Counted from the stretch's first letter, positions 8,348 through 17,035 are shown. The stretch: DNA of 64,000 bases from Martinezella tropici (GCF_003287875.1 NZ_QMKK01000061.1:62001-126000), one strand, 5' to 3'. Notes: a model not told the origin generated them from the letters alone. A program made the numbers and translations.

Positions 8348-8875
8348 CTACTTTGCGAGCTGTTTGGCCATTTGCAGATGCTGCTCGAGCTTCGGCCTCG
8401 TATTGGAAGCCCAGGTTTTCAGGTCCGCGTTTTCGCCACCGTTTCCATATCTTTTGAAAAGATCCACTGCATTCGCATGAGCAGAACGCTGATCCGCATC
8501 GTAGCGCTTGGTGAAGTCATTTCCCTGCATTTTCTGCAGCCGCACCAGCATCTTCTTCTGACTTGAGGTCATCTCCGTCGGAATCGTCGCCTGGACCTTT
8601 CCGCTGTTGACGAGATCTTTAAGCTGATCCGTCGTCTTTGTGTGATCATCGATCATCTGCTGTGCGAATTTCTTCGTTTGATCATTGCCGCGCTGCAGTG
8701 CGAGCTTGCTTGATTCGATTTCGAACATGTCGCTCGTTGCGGCTTCATTGACGAAGTCCTGCGTATTCGGCGCTGCGCCTACCAGAGAGTTGACACCTGT
8801 CTTCTCCGCTGCTGATTGGGAGTATGCCGGCGCTGCCGTCAGTGCCAATGCAATGGTGACAATCGTGAGTTTCAT
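8348..8875 (-). CDS. Exported DUF4142 protein
   Basis: A 175-residue periplasmic protein with a Sec signal peptide (MKLTIVTIALALTAAPAYSQ). The mature domain is helical and ferritin-like, with DFVNEAATSDMFEIESSKLAL and FAQQMIDDHTKTTDQLKDL as the family signature. The start at 8875 is set by AAGGAG six bases upstream; the longer frame extends into non-coding DNA. Family function is undefined, but these proteins are repeatedly associated with stress regulons. An EcfG-type promoter lies about 140 bases upstream. Confidence 0.9.
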   Translation of the reverse strand: MKLTIVTIALALTAAPAYSQSAAEKTGVNSLVGAAPNTQDFVNEAATSDMFEIESSKLALQRGNDQTKKFAQQMIDDHTKTTDQLKDLVNSGKVQATIPTEMTSSQKKMLVRLQKMQGNDFTKRYDADQRSAHANAVDLFKRYGNGGENADLKTWASNTRPKLEQHLQMAKQLAK

Positions 8876-9018
8876 AAGGCTCTCCTTCCTACACTGGTCT
8901 CGGTGGCTCCGAGGATGATCCATCTGATTTGCTTGACTGACCGCTTGAGGTGCGCGGCTGGCCATTTCGACAGGAGCTTTTCACCGCCTGACCGGTTCCT
9001 TCGAACTAGCCAGAACGC

Positions 9019-9043
9019 AACTACGGCAGATGTGGAATGTTCC
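9019..9043 (-). promoter_or_regulatory. EcfG-type promoter of the DUF4142 gene
   Basis: On the minus strand, GGAAC (9043-9039), 16 bases, then AGTT (9022-9019). It leaves an untranslated leader of roughly 135 bases before the start at 8875. Confidence 0.6.
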
Positions 9044-9098
9044 TAGATTGGAATAAATAAATGCCTGACAGATCGGCGCCAGTTCCGCTGCTCCCGGG

Positions 9099-9123
9099 GG
9101 AACAATCGATGGGACTGGATGTT
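9099..9123 (+). promoter_or_regulatory. EcfG-type promoter of the small gene at 9193
   Basis: GGAAC (9099-9103), 16 bases, TGTT (9120-9123), about 70 bases before the start. It is back to back with the DUF4142 promoter, so both genes should be induced together. Confidence 0.68.
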
Positions 9124-9192
9124 CGATAGTTCCGAAGCAGCTTTGGCTGCATATCCGATTGCAACCCGCTCGGCATTTGAAGGAGGTACACA

Positions 9193-9402
9193 ATGGCTCA
9201 CGCAGGAAAAAAGCAGTTCTCCCGTGGCTCGAAAGGCAAAGGCGATGCGTCCGGCGCCGCTACGACTCTCGATGAGGGCCGGATTGGAGAAAATGCCGTT
9301 CTGTCCAATCGCGACAAGGCGCAGCATTCAAGGCAAAGGGGCCTCGACAGCCGGAACATCCAGACGGAACAATATCGCGATCATGTCAGTAATCGCCGCT
9401 GA
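9193..9402 (+). CDS. Small basic hydrophilic protein
   Basis: A 69-residue, highly charged protein (MAHAGKKQFSRGSKGKGDAS at the start), rich in Gly, Lys, Arg and Asp, and likely disordered. It has a near-perfect Shine-Dalgarno sequence (AAGGAGGT, six bases before ATG). The composition resembles stress-induced KGG-type or hydrophilin proteins, but no named family is certain. The EcfG-type promoter upstream supports a stress role. Confidence 0.78.
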   Translation: MAHAGKKQFSRGSKGKGDASGAATTLDEGRIGENAVLSNRDKAQHSRQRGLDSRNIQTEQYRDHVSNRR

Positions 9403-9595
9403 CGCCGGCAGGCGAACGAACAAAACGAACCCGTCATATGCAGCATCGAGATTTCGGTAAATTCCGCCGGACGGCGCTTCCGCAGGGATCCGGAGATGAT
9501 GACCGGCCGGTGCTGCCTATCAAGCGACAATGAACCATCTACGCAGAAACCGGTTATTGCCTTGAATCATTCGCAACGATTGCAGCCCCGCCACC

Positions 9596-11014
9596 ATGCA
9601 GGAAATGACCAAGCCAGCGCTGACAGGCATCGCAGATAGGGCGAGTTTTCTCATCAACGGCAAGAAATATTTTTCATGCCTGGCCAACGCACTGAAGGAG
9701 GCCAGACAACAGATCTGGATTGTTGGCTGGAATTTCAACCCGGAAATATTGCTGGAACCGGAAGATCCGGGAACGATCTTGGGAGATGTCCTGGAACGCG
9801 CCGTCCAATCCAATCCGGATTTGGAGATCCGTATTCTGGTTTGGGCGCTCGGGCCAATCTATTCGGATAAATCGCTGAAGGCATTCTTTGGAAAAACTTT
9901 CCCGAAGAGCAATCGTATCCAACTCCGCTTCGCGTTTCAGCCTGTCTTGCTCGGCTGTCATCATCAAAAGCTTGTTTGCATCGATGACAATGTCGCATTC
10001 CTCGGCGGCATCGATCTGGCATCGCGCCGATGGGATACACGCGGCCATGGGATCAGGGATCAGCGCAGACGGGATTCGGAGGGCTTGCCCTACGAACCGG
10101 TGCATGACCTGCAGGTGATGGTAAGCGGGCAGGCGGCAAGAGCTGTCTCCTGGATCGCCAGACAGCGATGGGCAGCGGCAACAGGCGAGCAGCATGGACA
10201 CCTGGCAGGTGTTGACGATCTTGGATTTCGCTATGACGGCTCCCTTTCTCTTTCCGGTATACCGTTCGAACTCGCTGTCTCGGGGCCGATGAAAGGAGCG
10301 CAGGCGGATGACAATCCGGGAGTAGCCTTAACCAAACGGGTGATCGCGGCAGCAAAGCGCCACCTTTACGTCGAAACGCAATATCTGGCGTCCTTCAACG
10401 TCGCTGACGCATTGGCCGCGCGTTTGAAGGAGAAGGAAGGGCCCGAGATCGTGATCATATGTGCGCACGGTTCGCATGGTCTCATCGAAAAGATGATCAT
10501 GGACGCGAATAGGGACAGGATCATTACCAAACTCAAACAAGCAGACGAGTTCGATCGTTTGCGCATTTTCTATCCGGTCATTCCAGACGGGAAACGACAG
10601 AAATCGCTGTTCATTCATTCAAAGCTGCTGATCGCGGACGACAACCTGGTGCGAATTGGCTCGTCGAATCTCAATCACCGCTCGGAGAACCTGGATACGG
10701 AATGCGATATTCTGTTTGAGGCGCAAAGTGCGGAACATAGGATGGTCATCCGCAATCTGCGTCATAGCCTTCTTTCGGAATTCCTCGGCTGTTCTGCCGA
10801 GGCGCTCGATCAGATCCTTGAACAAGGCCGCTCGCTGATCCACGCGATCGCGACGCTCGATCTCGGCGCAAGGGGCTTGAAACCGCTTCACTCGAAAAGC
10901 CGGAAAATGACGCCCGTTGTGGGCACGGCCTTATTCGACCCCGTACCGCCTTCGCGGCCGCCACGACTACATCGTCTTGCTGGCCGGTTGCGTCGCATGT
11001 TGCGATTTGGCTGA
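9596..11014 (+). CDS. Phospholipase D-like / cardiolipin synthase-type protein
   Basis: A 472-residue protein with two HKD motifs of the phospholipase D superfamily: HHQKLVCIDD near residue 122 and HSKLLIADD near residue 341, each followed by the conserved GS/GG-N region. Two such motifs make one catalytic site that transfers phosphatidyl groups or cleaves phosphodiesters. Together with the YbhN-like gene (overlapping its 3' end) and the EEP gene it matches the E. coli clsB(ybhO)-ybhN-ybhP set, so cardiolipin or related phospholipid synthesis is likely. An alternative start is the ATG at 9605. The C-terminus overlaps the convergent gene by 48 bases. Confidence 0.87.
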   Translation: MQEMTKPALTGIADRASFLINGKKYFSCLANALKEARQQIWIVGWNFNPEILLEPEDPGTILGDVLERAVQSNPDLEIRILVWALGPIYSDKSLKAFFGKTFPKSNRIQLRFAFQPVLLGCHHQKLVCIDDNVAFLGGIDLASRRWDTRGHGIRDQRRRDSEGLPYEPVHDLQVMVSGQAARAVSWIARQRWAAATGEQHGHLAGVDDLGFRYDGSLSLSGIPFELAVSGPMKGAQADDNPGVALTKRVIAAAKRHLYVETQYLASFNVADALAARLKEKEGPEIVIICAHGSHGLIEKMIMDANRDRIITKLKQADEFDRLRIFYPVIPDGKRQKSLFIHSKLLIADDNLVRIGSSNLNHRSENLDTECDILFEAQSAEHRMVIRNLRHSLLSEFLGCSAEALDQILEQGRSLIHAIATLDLGARGLKPLHSKSRKMTPVVGTALFDPVPPSRPPRLHRLAGRLRRMLRFG

Positions 11015-11923
11015 ATGCCGTCTGAAGACCAGTTCGGTGGTCAGCATCGCGATTGCGCCGACCAGAAGCGGAATGAGATAGTAAATCAGCCGAAACACAA
11101 TCAACGCGCCGATCGACGCGGCGTTCGGAACAGCATATGCCAGCACCGCCTCGAGGACACCGAGGCCCCCGGGGACATGCGTGGTCAGGACGAGAGTGTT
11201 GGCAAGCACGAACGCGGCGATGGTACGGAAATAGGAGAGGTCTGCATAAGCCGAAAACAATGCATAAAGGCATGCCGAGACGAAGGCGAAATTGGCCGTG
11301 CCGATTGCAATTTGCGCCAAGGCTATTCCGGCTCGAGGCAAGGCAAATGACCAATTCCAGAGGGTCAATCTTCCTCGCAAGTATCTGGCCAGAATACCAT
11401 AGCTCGCGGGAATGCAAAGAAGAGCACCACCCAATATCCGCAAAGTTGTCGTGTCTGCCCGCGAAAGCGCAACGATATCCTCCGAATCGACAAGCAAGGC
11501 GATACCGCCGATGGTTATCAAGCCGAGAGCGACCGTCACGCCGGAAAATAGAATGATTTTCGCGACATCCTCCATGCTCAAACCCCAGCGGGCGTAGTAG
11601 CGGTAACGAAACGCACCGCTGCTGAGCCCTGCAAAACCGATACTGTGACCCATCGACAGACTGATGAATGATGCCAGTGCGATTTTGGGGTATGGCAAGG
11701 ACTTTCCGAGCGAAAGAATTGCCAGATAATCGAAACCGGTCAGACAGATGTAGGAAGCCACGGCACAGAGGAAGGCAGCCGCAAGATGCGGGAAGGGAAG
11801 TTGGTGAAGCGACGCGCCGATCTCTTCAAGACTATAGTGCGAAAGAATCCGATAGAGAAGAAAGAGCGCCAGGCAAAGCGCGCCGAAGATCGCCGCATTC
11901 CATATCGCGCCTTTCAGGGTCAT
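10967..11923 (-). CDS. YbhN/UPF0104-like membrane protein (LPG-synthase transmembrane domain family)
   Basis: A roughly 318-residue polytopic membrane protein of the lysylphosphatidylglycerol synthase transmembrane (UPF0104/YbhN) family, with about eight helices and the typical ARWGLSMEDVAK and HVPGGLGVLEAVL segments. It lacks the soluble aminoacyl-transferase domain of MprF, so a flippase-like or lipid-remodelling role is more likely than aminoacylation. The start at 11923 (ATG preceded by AAGGCGGA) is preferred to the GTG at 11944. It converges on, and overlaps, the phospholipase D-like gene. Confidence 0.85.
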   Translation of the reverse strand: MTLKGAIWNAAIFGALCLALFLLYRILSHYSLEEIGASLHQLPFPHLAAAFLCAVASYICLTGFDYLAILSLGKSLPYPKIALASFISLSMGHSIGFAGLSSGAFRYRYYARWGLSMEDVAKIILFSGVTVALGLITIGGIALLVDSEDIVALSRADTTTLRILGGALLCIPASYGILARYLRGRLTLWNWSFALPRAGIALAQIAIGTANFAFVSACLYALFSAYADLSYFRTIAAFVLANTLVLTTHVPGGLGVLEAVLAYAVPNAASIGALIVFRLIYYLIPLLVGAIAMLTTELVFRRHSAKSQHATQPASKTM

Positions 11924-11957
11924 CGGATCCGCCTTCGTTCGCACCGGTTATTCGAGC

Positions 11958-11982
11958 GGAACGACTTGATGACTTCAGTGTT
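11958..11982 (+). promoter_or_regulatory. EcfG-type promoter of the EEP hydrolase gene
   Basis: GGAAC (11958-11962), 16 bases, TGTT (11979-11982). The -10 element ends only eight bases before the ATG at 11991, so the transcript would be leaderless or nearly so, or translation begins further in. Confidence 0.6.
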
Positions 11983-11990
11983 CCCAACAT

Positions 11991-12722
11991 ATGGCCTCTC
12001 AGAAACGAATCAGAATACTCACCTATAACGTGCACAGCTGCATCGGCACCGATCGCAGGGTCGACCCGGCACGTATCGCATCGGTGATTGCTCAAGCAGA
12101 GGCCGATATCGTGGCGCTACAGGAAATCGATGTTCGCCGTTTGCGGACAGGGCACACCGATCAGGCAAGTATGATCGCATCGCTTTTGAAGATGGAGGCT
12201 CATTTCAATCCAACCCTGACATTCGCCGAGGAGCAATATGGAGATGCAATCATAACCAGTTGGCCGACAAAAGCGGTCAAGGCCGGTCCGTTGCCCTCAA
12301 GAGGCGAGCCACGCGGCGCGCTTGCGGTCGAGATCGCGATCGGCGATGTCACATTGAATGTCGTCAATACGCATCTCGGTCTTCGTGGGCGAGATCGTAT
12401 CCAGCAAATGACAGCGTTGATTGGCCCCGCATGGCTGCATGCTTCCGTGAATCCCAAAGCGACGATCCTGTGCGGCGATCTAAACGCTATTCCCGCATCC
12501 GCCACTTATCGGCTGATCAGCCGGCTGCTGAAGGATGTCCAGCTTTTGGGAAATCGGCCGTCATATGCCACCTTTCCCTCCAGATACCCCCTGATGCGCC
12601 TCGACCATATATTTGTCAGCAATGACATTCGGGTCATCGGCAGTGCCGTTCTGCGCAACAAGCTGACTGCGGTTGCATCCGATCATCTGCCTGTTATCGC
12701 CGATCTGATCCTTGAAGGTTAG
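11991..12722 (+). CDS. Endonuclease/exonuclease/phosphatase family protein (YbhP-like)
   Basis: A 243-residue protein with the EEP fold: TYNVHSC near residue 11, the metal-binding glutamate in ALQEID near residue 43, NTHLGLR near residue 125, GDLNAIP near residue 162, and the terminal SDHLPV (Asp-His). Such enzymes hydrolyse phosphodiesters in DNA, inositol phosphates or sphingomyelin-like lipids. The company of a phospholipase D-like and a YbhN-like gene points to a lipid substrate, as assumed for YbhP. No signal peptide is evident. An EcfG-type promoter abuts the gene. Confidence 0.87.
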   Translation: MASQKRIRILTYNVHSCIGTDRRVDPARIASVIAQAEADIVALQEIDVRRLRTGHTDQASMIASLLKMEAHFNPTLTFAEEQYGDAIITSWPTKAVKAGPLPSRGEPRGALAVEIAIGDVTLNVVNTHLGLRGRDRIQQMTALIGPAWLHASVNPKATILCGDLNAIPASATYRLISRLLKDVQLLGNRPSYATFPSRYPLMRLDHIFVSNDIRVIGSAVLRNKLTAVASDHLPVIADLILEG

Positions 12723-12798
12723 CGATTGCCTGAAGGATCGAGGTATCCCAGAGCCGGAACGCCGTCGGCAAACCTGGCGGGCATCTCCGTGTCGGCGG

Positions 12799-12823
12799 GG
12801 AACATTCGATCATTCGCACGGTT
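12799..12823 (+). promoter_or_regulatory. EcfG-type promoter of the pyruvyltransferase operon
   Basis: GGAAC (12799-12803), 16 bases, GGTT (12820-12823), about 94 bases before the ATG at 12917. Confidence 0.6.
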
Positions 12824-12916
12824 TGAAGGCCAACAAGAGCGCAAGCCAGCACTGCGGGTGGCGTGCGCTTGAAAGGCCCCGGTTTCATAGCTGTCAGCAG
12901 GACAACGGAAGATCAC

Positions 12917-14068
12917 ATGCTGGATCAGAACCGCTTCGCCGGTCATGTGCATGCACTGAATACCGCCGGAAATAGCTTTATCGCCGACGGTGGCGGTCGC
13001 CAGGCGGGTGTGCTGACATTCCATGGCTGTATCAACTACGGATCCTATTGGCAGGCGCGCTGTCTGGTCGAGGGATTGCGGTCGATGAACGTCGACGCGG
13101 TCCTGCTGAACCACAAATCAAAACGCATCGATTTCGCCGAGTGGCGTTGCGCGTTTCGGCCCGAGCTTCCAATTGCGACTTCGGCGGAAGATTACCCGCT
13201 TTACCGAGAGAAGATCCGCAAATTCCTTGATGCGGTTTCCCGGCTGCCGCTCTCTGCGCCGTTCGCGTTGGAAGGCCCTGTCGTCGTTGAAGATATTCCG
13301 CTCGTCATCGTCGGCAGCGACGAGGTCTGGAATTTACATCATCCCTGGTATGGCGGCCGCAACCTGTTCTTCGGCGAAGGTCTGCAGCAGCATCTCCTTT
13401 CCTCCTATGCCGCCAGCTTTGGCAATTTCAGTTCGCCGGGGCAACTGAACGGCTACTGGGTTGATAGGCTGCGCGATTTTTCCCGCATATCGGTTCGTGA
13501 CATGAATTCGCAGCGCCTGATCGGTGAAGCCTTGGGGATAGAAGCCGAGTTGGTGCTCGATCCGTGTCTTCAGTTTCCGCAAGCGATCCTGGACGTCGGC
13601 AAGGAAGCATCGATCCCGCCTTATGTGACGGTCTACGGACATAGTTTTCCGGCTTGGTTTCAGAAAATGGTCCGCAACTGGGCTGATGCAAACAATACCA
13701 GCTTGATCAGCATCGGATACAGGAACGGTTGGGCTCATGAGCACCGCATCGACGCGGGTCCTGTCGATTTCGCCCGTCTGATCGGAGGCGCCAGCGGCGT
13801 GGTGACGAACTTCTTTCACGGCTGCGTGTTTTCTCTCGTCAATGGCAAGCCCTTGGCCTGCGTTCTCTCCGATTATCGGTCGAACAAGCTGAGTGATCTG
13901 GCGGCCATGGTGGGAATCGAGGACAGCGTCATATCCGAATCCAGCCCGTCTTCCCATTTGAATGTGGCCTTGATGGAAGCTCCAGCGCCGGATGTCATCC
14001 GCCGGATCGAAATCCTTCGTCACAACTCGAGCACCTTTCTCAATCATGTCGTCGAGCAGGCATTCTGA
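12917..14068 (+). CDS. Polysaccharide pyruvyl transferase family protein
   Basis: A 383-residue protein of the polysaccharide pyruvyltransferase (CsaB/WcaK) superfamily, which transfers pyruvate from phosphoenolpyruvate to sugars as ketals. Support comes from the N-terminal TFHGCINYGSYWQARCLVEGL, the central IVGSDEVWNLHHPW, and the C-terminal TNFFHGCVFSLVNGKPL with the conserved His-Gly. The start at 12917 follows GGAAG; a GTG at 12863 is possible. The next gene begins inside its 3' end, so the two are coupled. The acceptor sugar is unknown; the adjacent glycosyltransferase cluster is the obvious candidate source. Confidence 0.87.
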   Translation: MLDQNRFAGHVHALNTAGNSFIADGGGRQAGVLTFHGCINYGSYWQARCLVEGLRSMNVDAVLLNHKSKRIDFAEWRCAFRPELPIATSAEDYPLYREKIRKFLDAVSRLPLSAPFALEGPVVVEDIPLVIVGSDEVWNLHHPWYGGRNLFFGEGLQQHLLSSYAASFGNFSSPGQLNGYWVDRLRDFSRISVRDMNSQRLIGEALGIEAELVLDPCLQFPQAILDVGKEASIPPYVTVYGHSFPAWFQKMVRNWADANNTSLISIGYRNGWAHEHRIDAGPVDFARLIGGASGVVTNFFHGCVFSLVNGKPLACVLSDYRSNKLSDLAAMVGIEDSVISESSPSSHLNVALMEAPAPDVIRRIEILRHNSSTFLNHVVEQAF

Positions 14069-15467
14069 CCAGCCGGGGAATTCCGGCCCCGTGAGCCCGG
14101 CCGATGTTATTCGGTCCGGTCTCTGTATCGGATGCGGTGCTTGCGTAGCGCGTTCGGATGAAGATGACGTCCACATGGATTTCGATCGTTTCGGTCAGTG
14201 GAAGCCGCATGCGAGCGACAGCTGGATGCGGGATCGAACGACGGATTTTGCACATCTATGCCCATTCTCGCCCGTTAGCGAAAACGAGGACGGTCTTGCG
14301 AAAGGGCTTTTTCCAGATGCAGCGAAGACCGATCCTCATCTCGGGCGGCTCGAAGCAACATTCGCCGGCCATGTCACGGAGGGCGCCTTTCGCGCCGGCG
14401 GCAGTTCGGGAGGTATGGTGACCTGGGTTGCAACGGAACTCCTTCGTTGCGGCCTTGTCGACGCTGTGGCGCATGTTGTCGAAAGCAGCGGCCCCGCAAG
14501 CGATGGCCGCATGTTTCGCTACGCGCTATCACGCGATCCGCATGGGCTAAGCGCAGGCGCCAAATCGCGTTATTATCCGGTCGAGATGTCGCAGGTGCTG
14601 GAGCAGATCAAGAGGATTCCGGGCCGTTATGCAGTGGTCGGAGTTCCCTGTTTCATAAAAGCATTGAGATTGTCGAGCAGCCTTGATCCGATCCTGAACG
14701 AGCGCATCGTTTTCACGCTCGGGCTTTTTTGCGGCCATATGAAGAGCGCGCGCATGACCGAGAGTTTTGCCTGGCAGATGGGTCAGCGCATTCAAGATGT
14801 CGAGCGGATCGATTACAGGTCAAAGTCCCCGGACCGGCCGGCCAACTGGTATCGCGCCAGTTTAGCCCTGCAAAATGGCGAGGTTCGCGCCAAGGACTGG
14901 TGGAACCTCGCAGACGGCGACTGGGGCGCCGGCTTTTTCCAGAATTCCGCCTGCAACTATTGCGACGACGTGGTTGCGGAGACGGCGGATATTGCCTTCG
15001 GTGACGCCTGGCAGGAACCCTATTCCTCAGATGGGCGAGGAACCAATGTCGTGATCGTGCGTTCGAAAGCGCTTCTCGGGCTCATTCGCGGGGGAATGGA
15101 ATCCGGACGCATTTGCCTCTCGCCCGTTGACGAAGCCTTCGTTGTCAGCACCCAGGCCGCCGGTTTTCGGCAAAGACGGGAAGGCTTGGCCTTCCGCCTG
15201 AGTTTGCCGCGATTTGGTATGCGTCCCCGCAAGCGCGTCTCGGCGGCGCGACATCGGTTGGGTGCCAGGCGCAAGATGATCTATGGGATGCGCTTTGGCA
15301 TCAGCTTCTGGAGCCATCGTGTTTTTTGGCTCGCCCGCCGGATGCATATGCCGGGCCTCTATCTGAACTGGGCTCGCCTCATGCTGAGCTGCTACCATGC
15401 GCTGGCCTATTCGCGCGGACCATTGGGCCGGTTGCTCGATCGCTTTTGTCCGGACAGGAAGCCATGA
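14046..15467 (+). CDS. FrhB/FdhB-type iron-sulfur flavoprotein (coenzyme F420 hydrogenase beta family)
   Basis: A 473-residue protein. It has an N-terminal 4Fe-4S motif CIGCGAC with a later CPF cysteine, a central GVPCFIKALRLSS typical of FrhB domains, and a second Cys pair CNYCDD followed by ADIAFGDAW. Homologues use FAD and iron-sulfur clusters to move electrons; in polysaccharide loci they occur next to pyruvyltransferases, where their role is unresolved. It overlaps the preceding gene by 23 bases. F420 use is not implied. The last 120 residues are basic and aromatic-rich and may bind membrane. Confidence 0.85.
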   Translation: MSSSRHSDQPGNSGPVSPADVIRSGLCIGCGACVARSDEDDVHMDFDRFGQWKPHASDSWMRDRTTDFAHLCPFSPVSENEDGLAKGLFPDAAKTDPHLGRLEATFAGHVTEGAFRAGGSSGGMVTWVATELLRCGLVDAVAHVVESSGPASDGRMFRYALSRDPHGLSAGAKSRYYPVEMSQVLEQIKRIPGRYAVVGVPCFIKALRLSSSLDPILNERIVFTLGLFCGHMKSARMTESFAWQMGQRIQDVERIDYRSKSPDRPANWYRASLALQNGEVRAKDWWNLADGDWGAGFFQNSACNYCDDVVAETADIAFGDAWQEPYSSDGRGTNVVIVRSKALLGLIRGGMESGRICLSPVDEAFVVSTQAAGFRQRREGLAFRLSLPRFGMRPRKRVSAARHRLGARRKMIYGMRFGISFWSHRVFWLARRMHMPGLYLNWARLMLSCYHALAYSRGPLGRLLDRFCPDRKP

Positions 15468-15478
15468 GGAACTGATGG

Positions 15479-16417
15479 TCAGAAGGCCGTGATAGTCGAA
15501 GGCAGTCTATCGAGCCGCTCGTCGACGTGATGCGGGGCATAGCGCTCGACCATTTCACGGCAGAATTCGGCAAATTCCTCAGGGACCAGCGGCGCGCTTG
15601 TATGATGAGGGGCAATGCCACGATGCTCCGGCGTGAAGCAGAAGGTGACCGTGACATCGAATTCCTCGAGGCTGCGCATTTGCCGGTCGAACCAATCCAG
15701 CGCATTGGGACGGAAACGATCCGCCCAGGAAAGACCTGTCCTGACCGACCGCACGCCGAGCCGCTTCATCCACGCGACGGCTTCGTCAAGCCGTGGATCT
15801 TCGAAGTGAAACCACTGAACAAGGCCGAGATGGGGGGTGTGCCGAGCAAAGGCGTCGAGGGCCAGCTTCGGCGTGCCGTCTTCACGCAGAATGCCCATAT
15901 AGTAGTGTCGGTAATAGGAGGAACCTTCCGCTTCCTTATGGCGCGTGGTCGCTTCCCATGATCTGGGGAGATCGAAGAGGCTGTACCATTGGAATTGCGG
16001 TACCTTTCCCTTGAGCAGGTCTATGGTGCGGTTCAATCCCCAAAGCTGCACGTCTTCGGCTCCGAAGCTGGATACGCCGACCTCGCTGACCCAGACCGGG
16101 AGATCGGTGACATTGGCGATGTCGGCAATTCTTTGCGGCCATTCGTCGATTTGCCACAAATTCCAGTCCAGCGGAAAGCCGTGGACCGCGACGGCATCGA
16201 GATGGTCCAATACACCGTAATCCTTCATTCGGCTCATGAAACCAGGATCGATCGGAGAAATGCCGCCGAGCACCTTGATCAGATCGGGGTTCGCAAGCGC
16301 GATTGCGTCGGCGGCCAGTATCGCCATTTCGGCAAACCGGCTCCAATCCGGATCTATCTCCGGATCCCAGTGCGACTTGTTGTTCGGCTCGTTCCAAATC
16401 ATAGCTGCTTTGATCAT
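15479..16417 (-). CDS. Clan-A-type glycoside hydrolase with apparently circularly permuted barrel (beta-xylosidase-like)
   Basis: A 312-residue cytoplasmic protein. It begins directly with AMIWNEPNN, where Glu10 matches the acid/base at the end of strand 4 of clan GH-A barrels. Strands 5-6 follow (KVLGGISP, LDAVAVHGFP), then the nucleophile Glu112 in VWVSEVGVSS and QWYSLFDL. Residues 198-300 (QWFHFEDPRLDEAVAWMKRL, VRTGLSWADRF, VTVTFCFTPEH) look like strands 1-3, which normally precede strand 4. GGGAGA before the ATG fixes the start, so the missing N-terminal strands are not a mis-called start. It is the last gene of the inositol-phosphate synthase operon. The substrate is unknown; xyloside is suggested by the nearby UDP-xylose synthase. 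Confidence 0.78.
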   Translation of the reverse strand: MIKAAMIWNEPNNKSHWDPEIDPDWSRFAEMAILAADAIALANPDLIKVLGGISPIDPGFMSRMKDYGVLDHLDAVAVHGFPLDWNLWQIDEWPQRIADIANVTDLPVWVSEVGVSSFGAEDVQLWGLNRTIDLLKGKVPQFQWYSLFDLPRSWEATTRHKEAEGSSYYRHYYMGILREDGTPKLALDAFARHTPHLGLVQWFHFEDPRLDEAVAWMKRLGVRSVRTGLSWADRFRPNALDWFDRQMRSLEEFDVTVTFCFTPEHRGIAPHHTSAPLVPEEFAEFCREMVERYAPHHVDERLDRLPSTITAF

Positions 16418-16435
16418 GCTGGTCTCCCGCGATAA

Positions 16436-17035
16436 TCATGGATGCATTTCATTGAGCGTGATGATCTTCGCTCCCCAATCTCCGACGACCATGTGAGTGA
16501 CGGATGCCGGTTCCACATCGAACCTCGACCAGGCGTCGACCGGCAGGCCGAGAATGTAGCTGGCCGCCGCTTTGATGACGTCGCTATGGGATACGAGCGC
16601 CAGCCTCTTGCCCTCGGCCTTGCTGGAGAGGTCTTCAATCAAATCCCAAACTCGGGTCTGCACATCGAGCATGGTTTCGCCGTTCGGCGCACGGACAAGG
16701 CTGCGCATCGCGTTCCAGCGGCGCCATCGGGCGTCTTGATCGAGCGTCGAAAAGGTCTTGCCGGTCCAATCGCCGAAATTGACTTCGTCCAGTGCTTCTT
16801 CGATCTGTGGGGCATCCAGCCCGCATGCGGAGGCTATTGCATCGGCCGTCTGCCGGGCTCGCTCGCGCGGGCTGCTGTAAATCGCATCCAGATGTTTGCA
16901 CATCATCTGCTGGCCCAGACGTTTTGCCTGTGACAGCCCTGCCTCCCCGAGAGCAATCCCCGGTGTGCGACCTGCAAGGAAGTTGCCGAGATTGTCGTGG
17001 GCTGCGTGACGAACCAGGAAGAAGGTCGTCGTCAT
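16436..17035 (-). CDS. Histidine phosphatase family protein
   Basis: A 199-residue protein of the histidine phosphatase (phosphoglycerate mutase-like) superfamily. The catalytic motif is FLVRHAAHD (His9 phospho-acceptor), with SSPRERARQTADAI near residue 54 and the second catalytic histidine in ALVSHSDVIKA near residue 150. It is coupled by ATGA to the inositol-3-phosphate synthase gene upstream. I infer it could dephosphorylate an inositol phosphate or sugar phosphate of the pathway. Ordinary inositol monophosphatases belong to a different, Mg-dependent family, so this would be a non-homologous replacement. Confidence 0.87.
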   Translation of the reverse strand: MTTTFFLVRHAAHDNLGNFLAGRTPGIALGEAGLSQAKRLGQQMMCKHLDAIYSSPRERARQTADAIASACGLDAPQIEEALDEVNFGDWTGKTFSTLDQDARWRRWNAMRSLVRAPNGETMLDVQTRVWDLIEDLSSKAEGKRLALVSHSDVIKAAASYILGLPVDAWSRFDVEPASVTHMVVGDWGAKIITLNEMHP

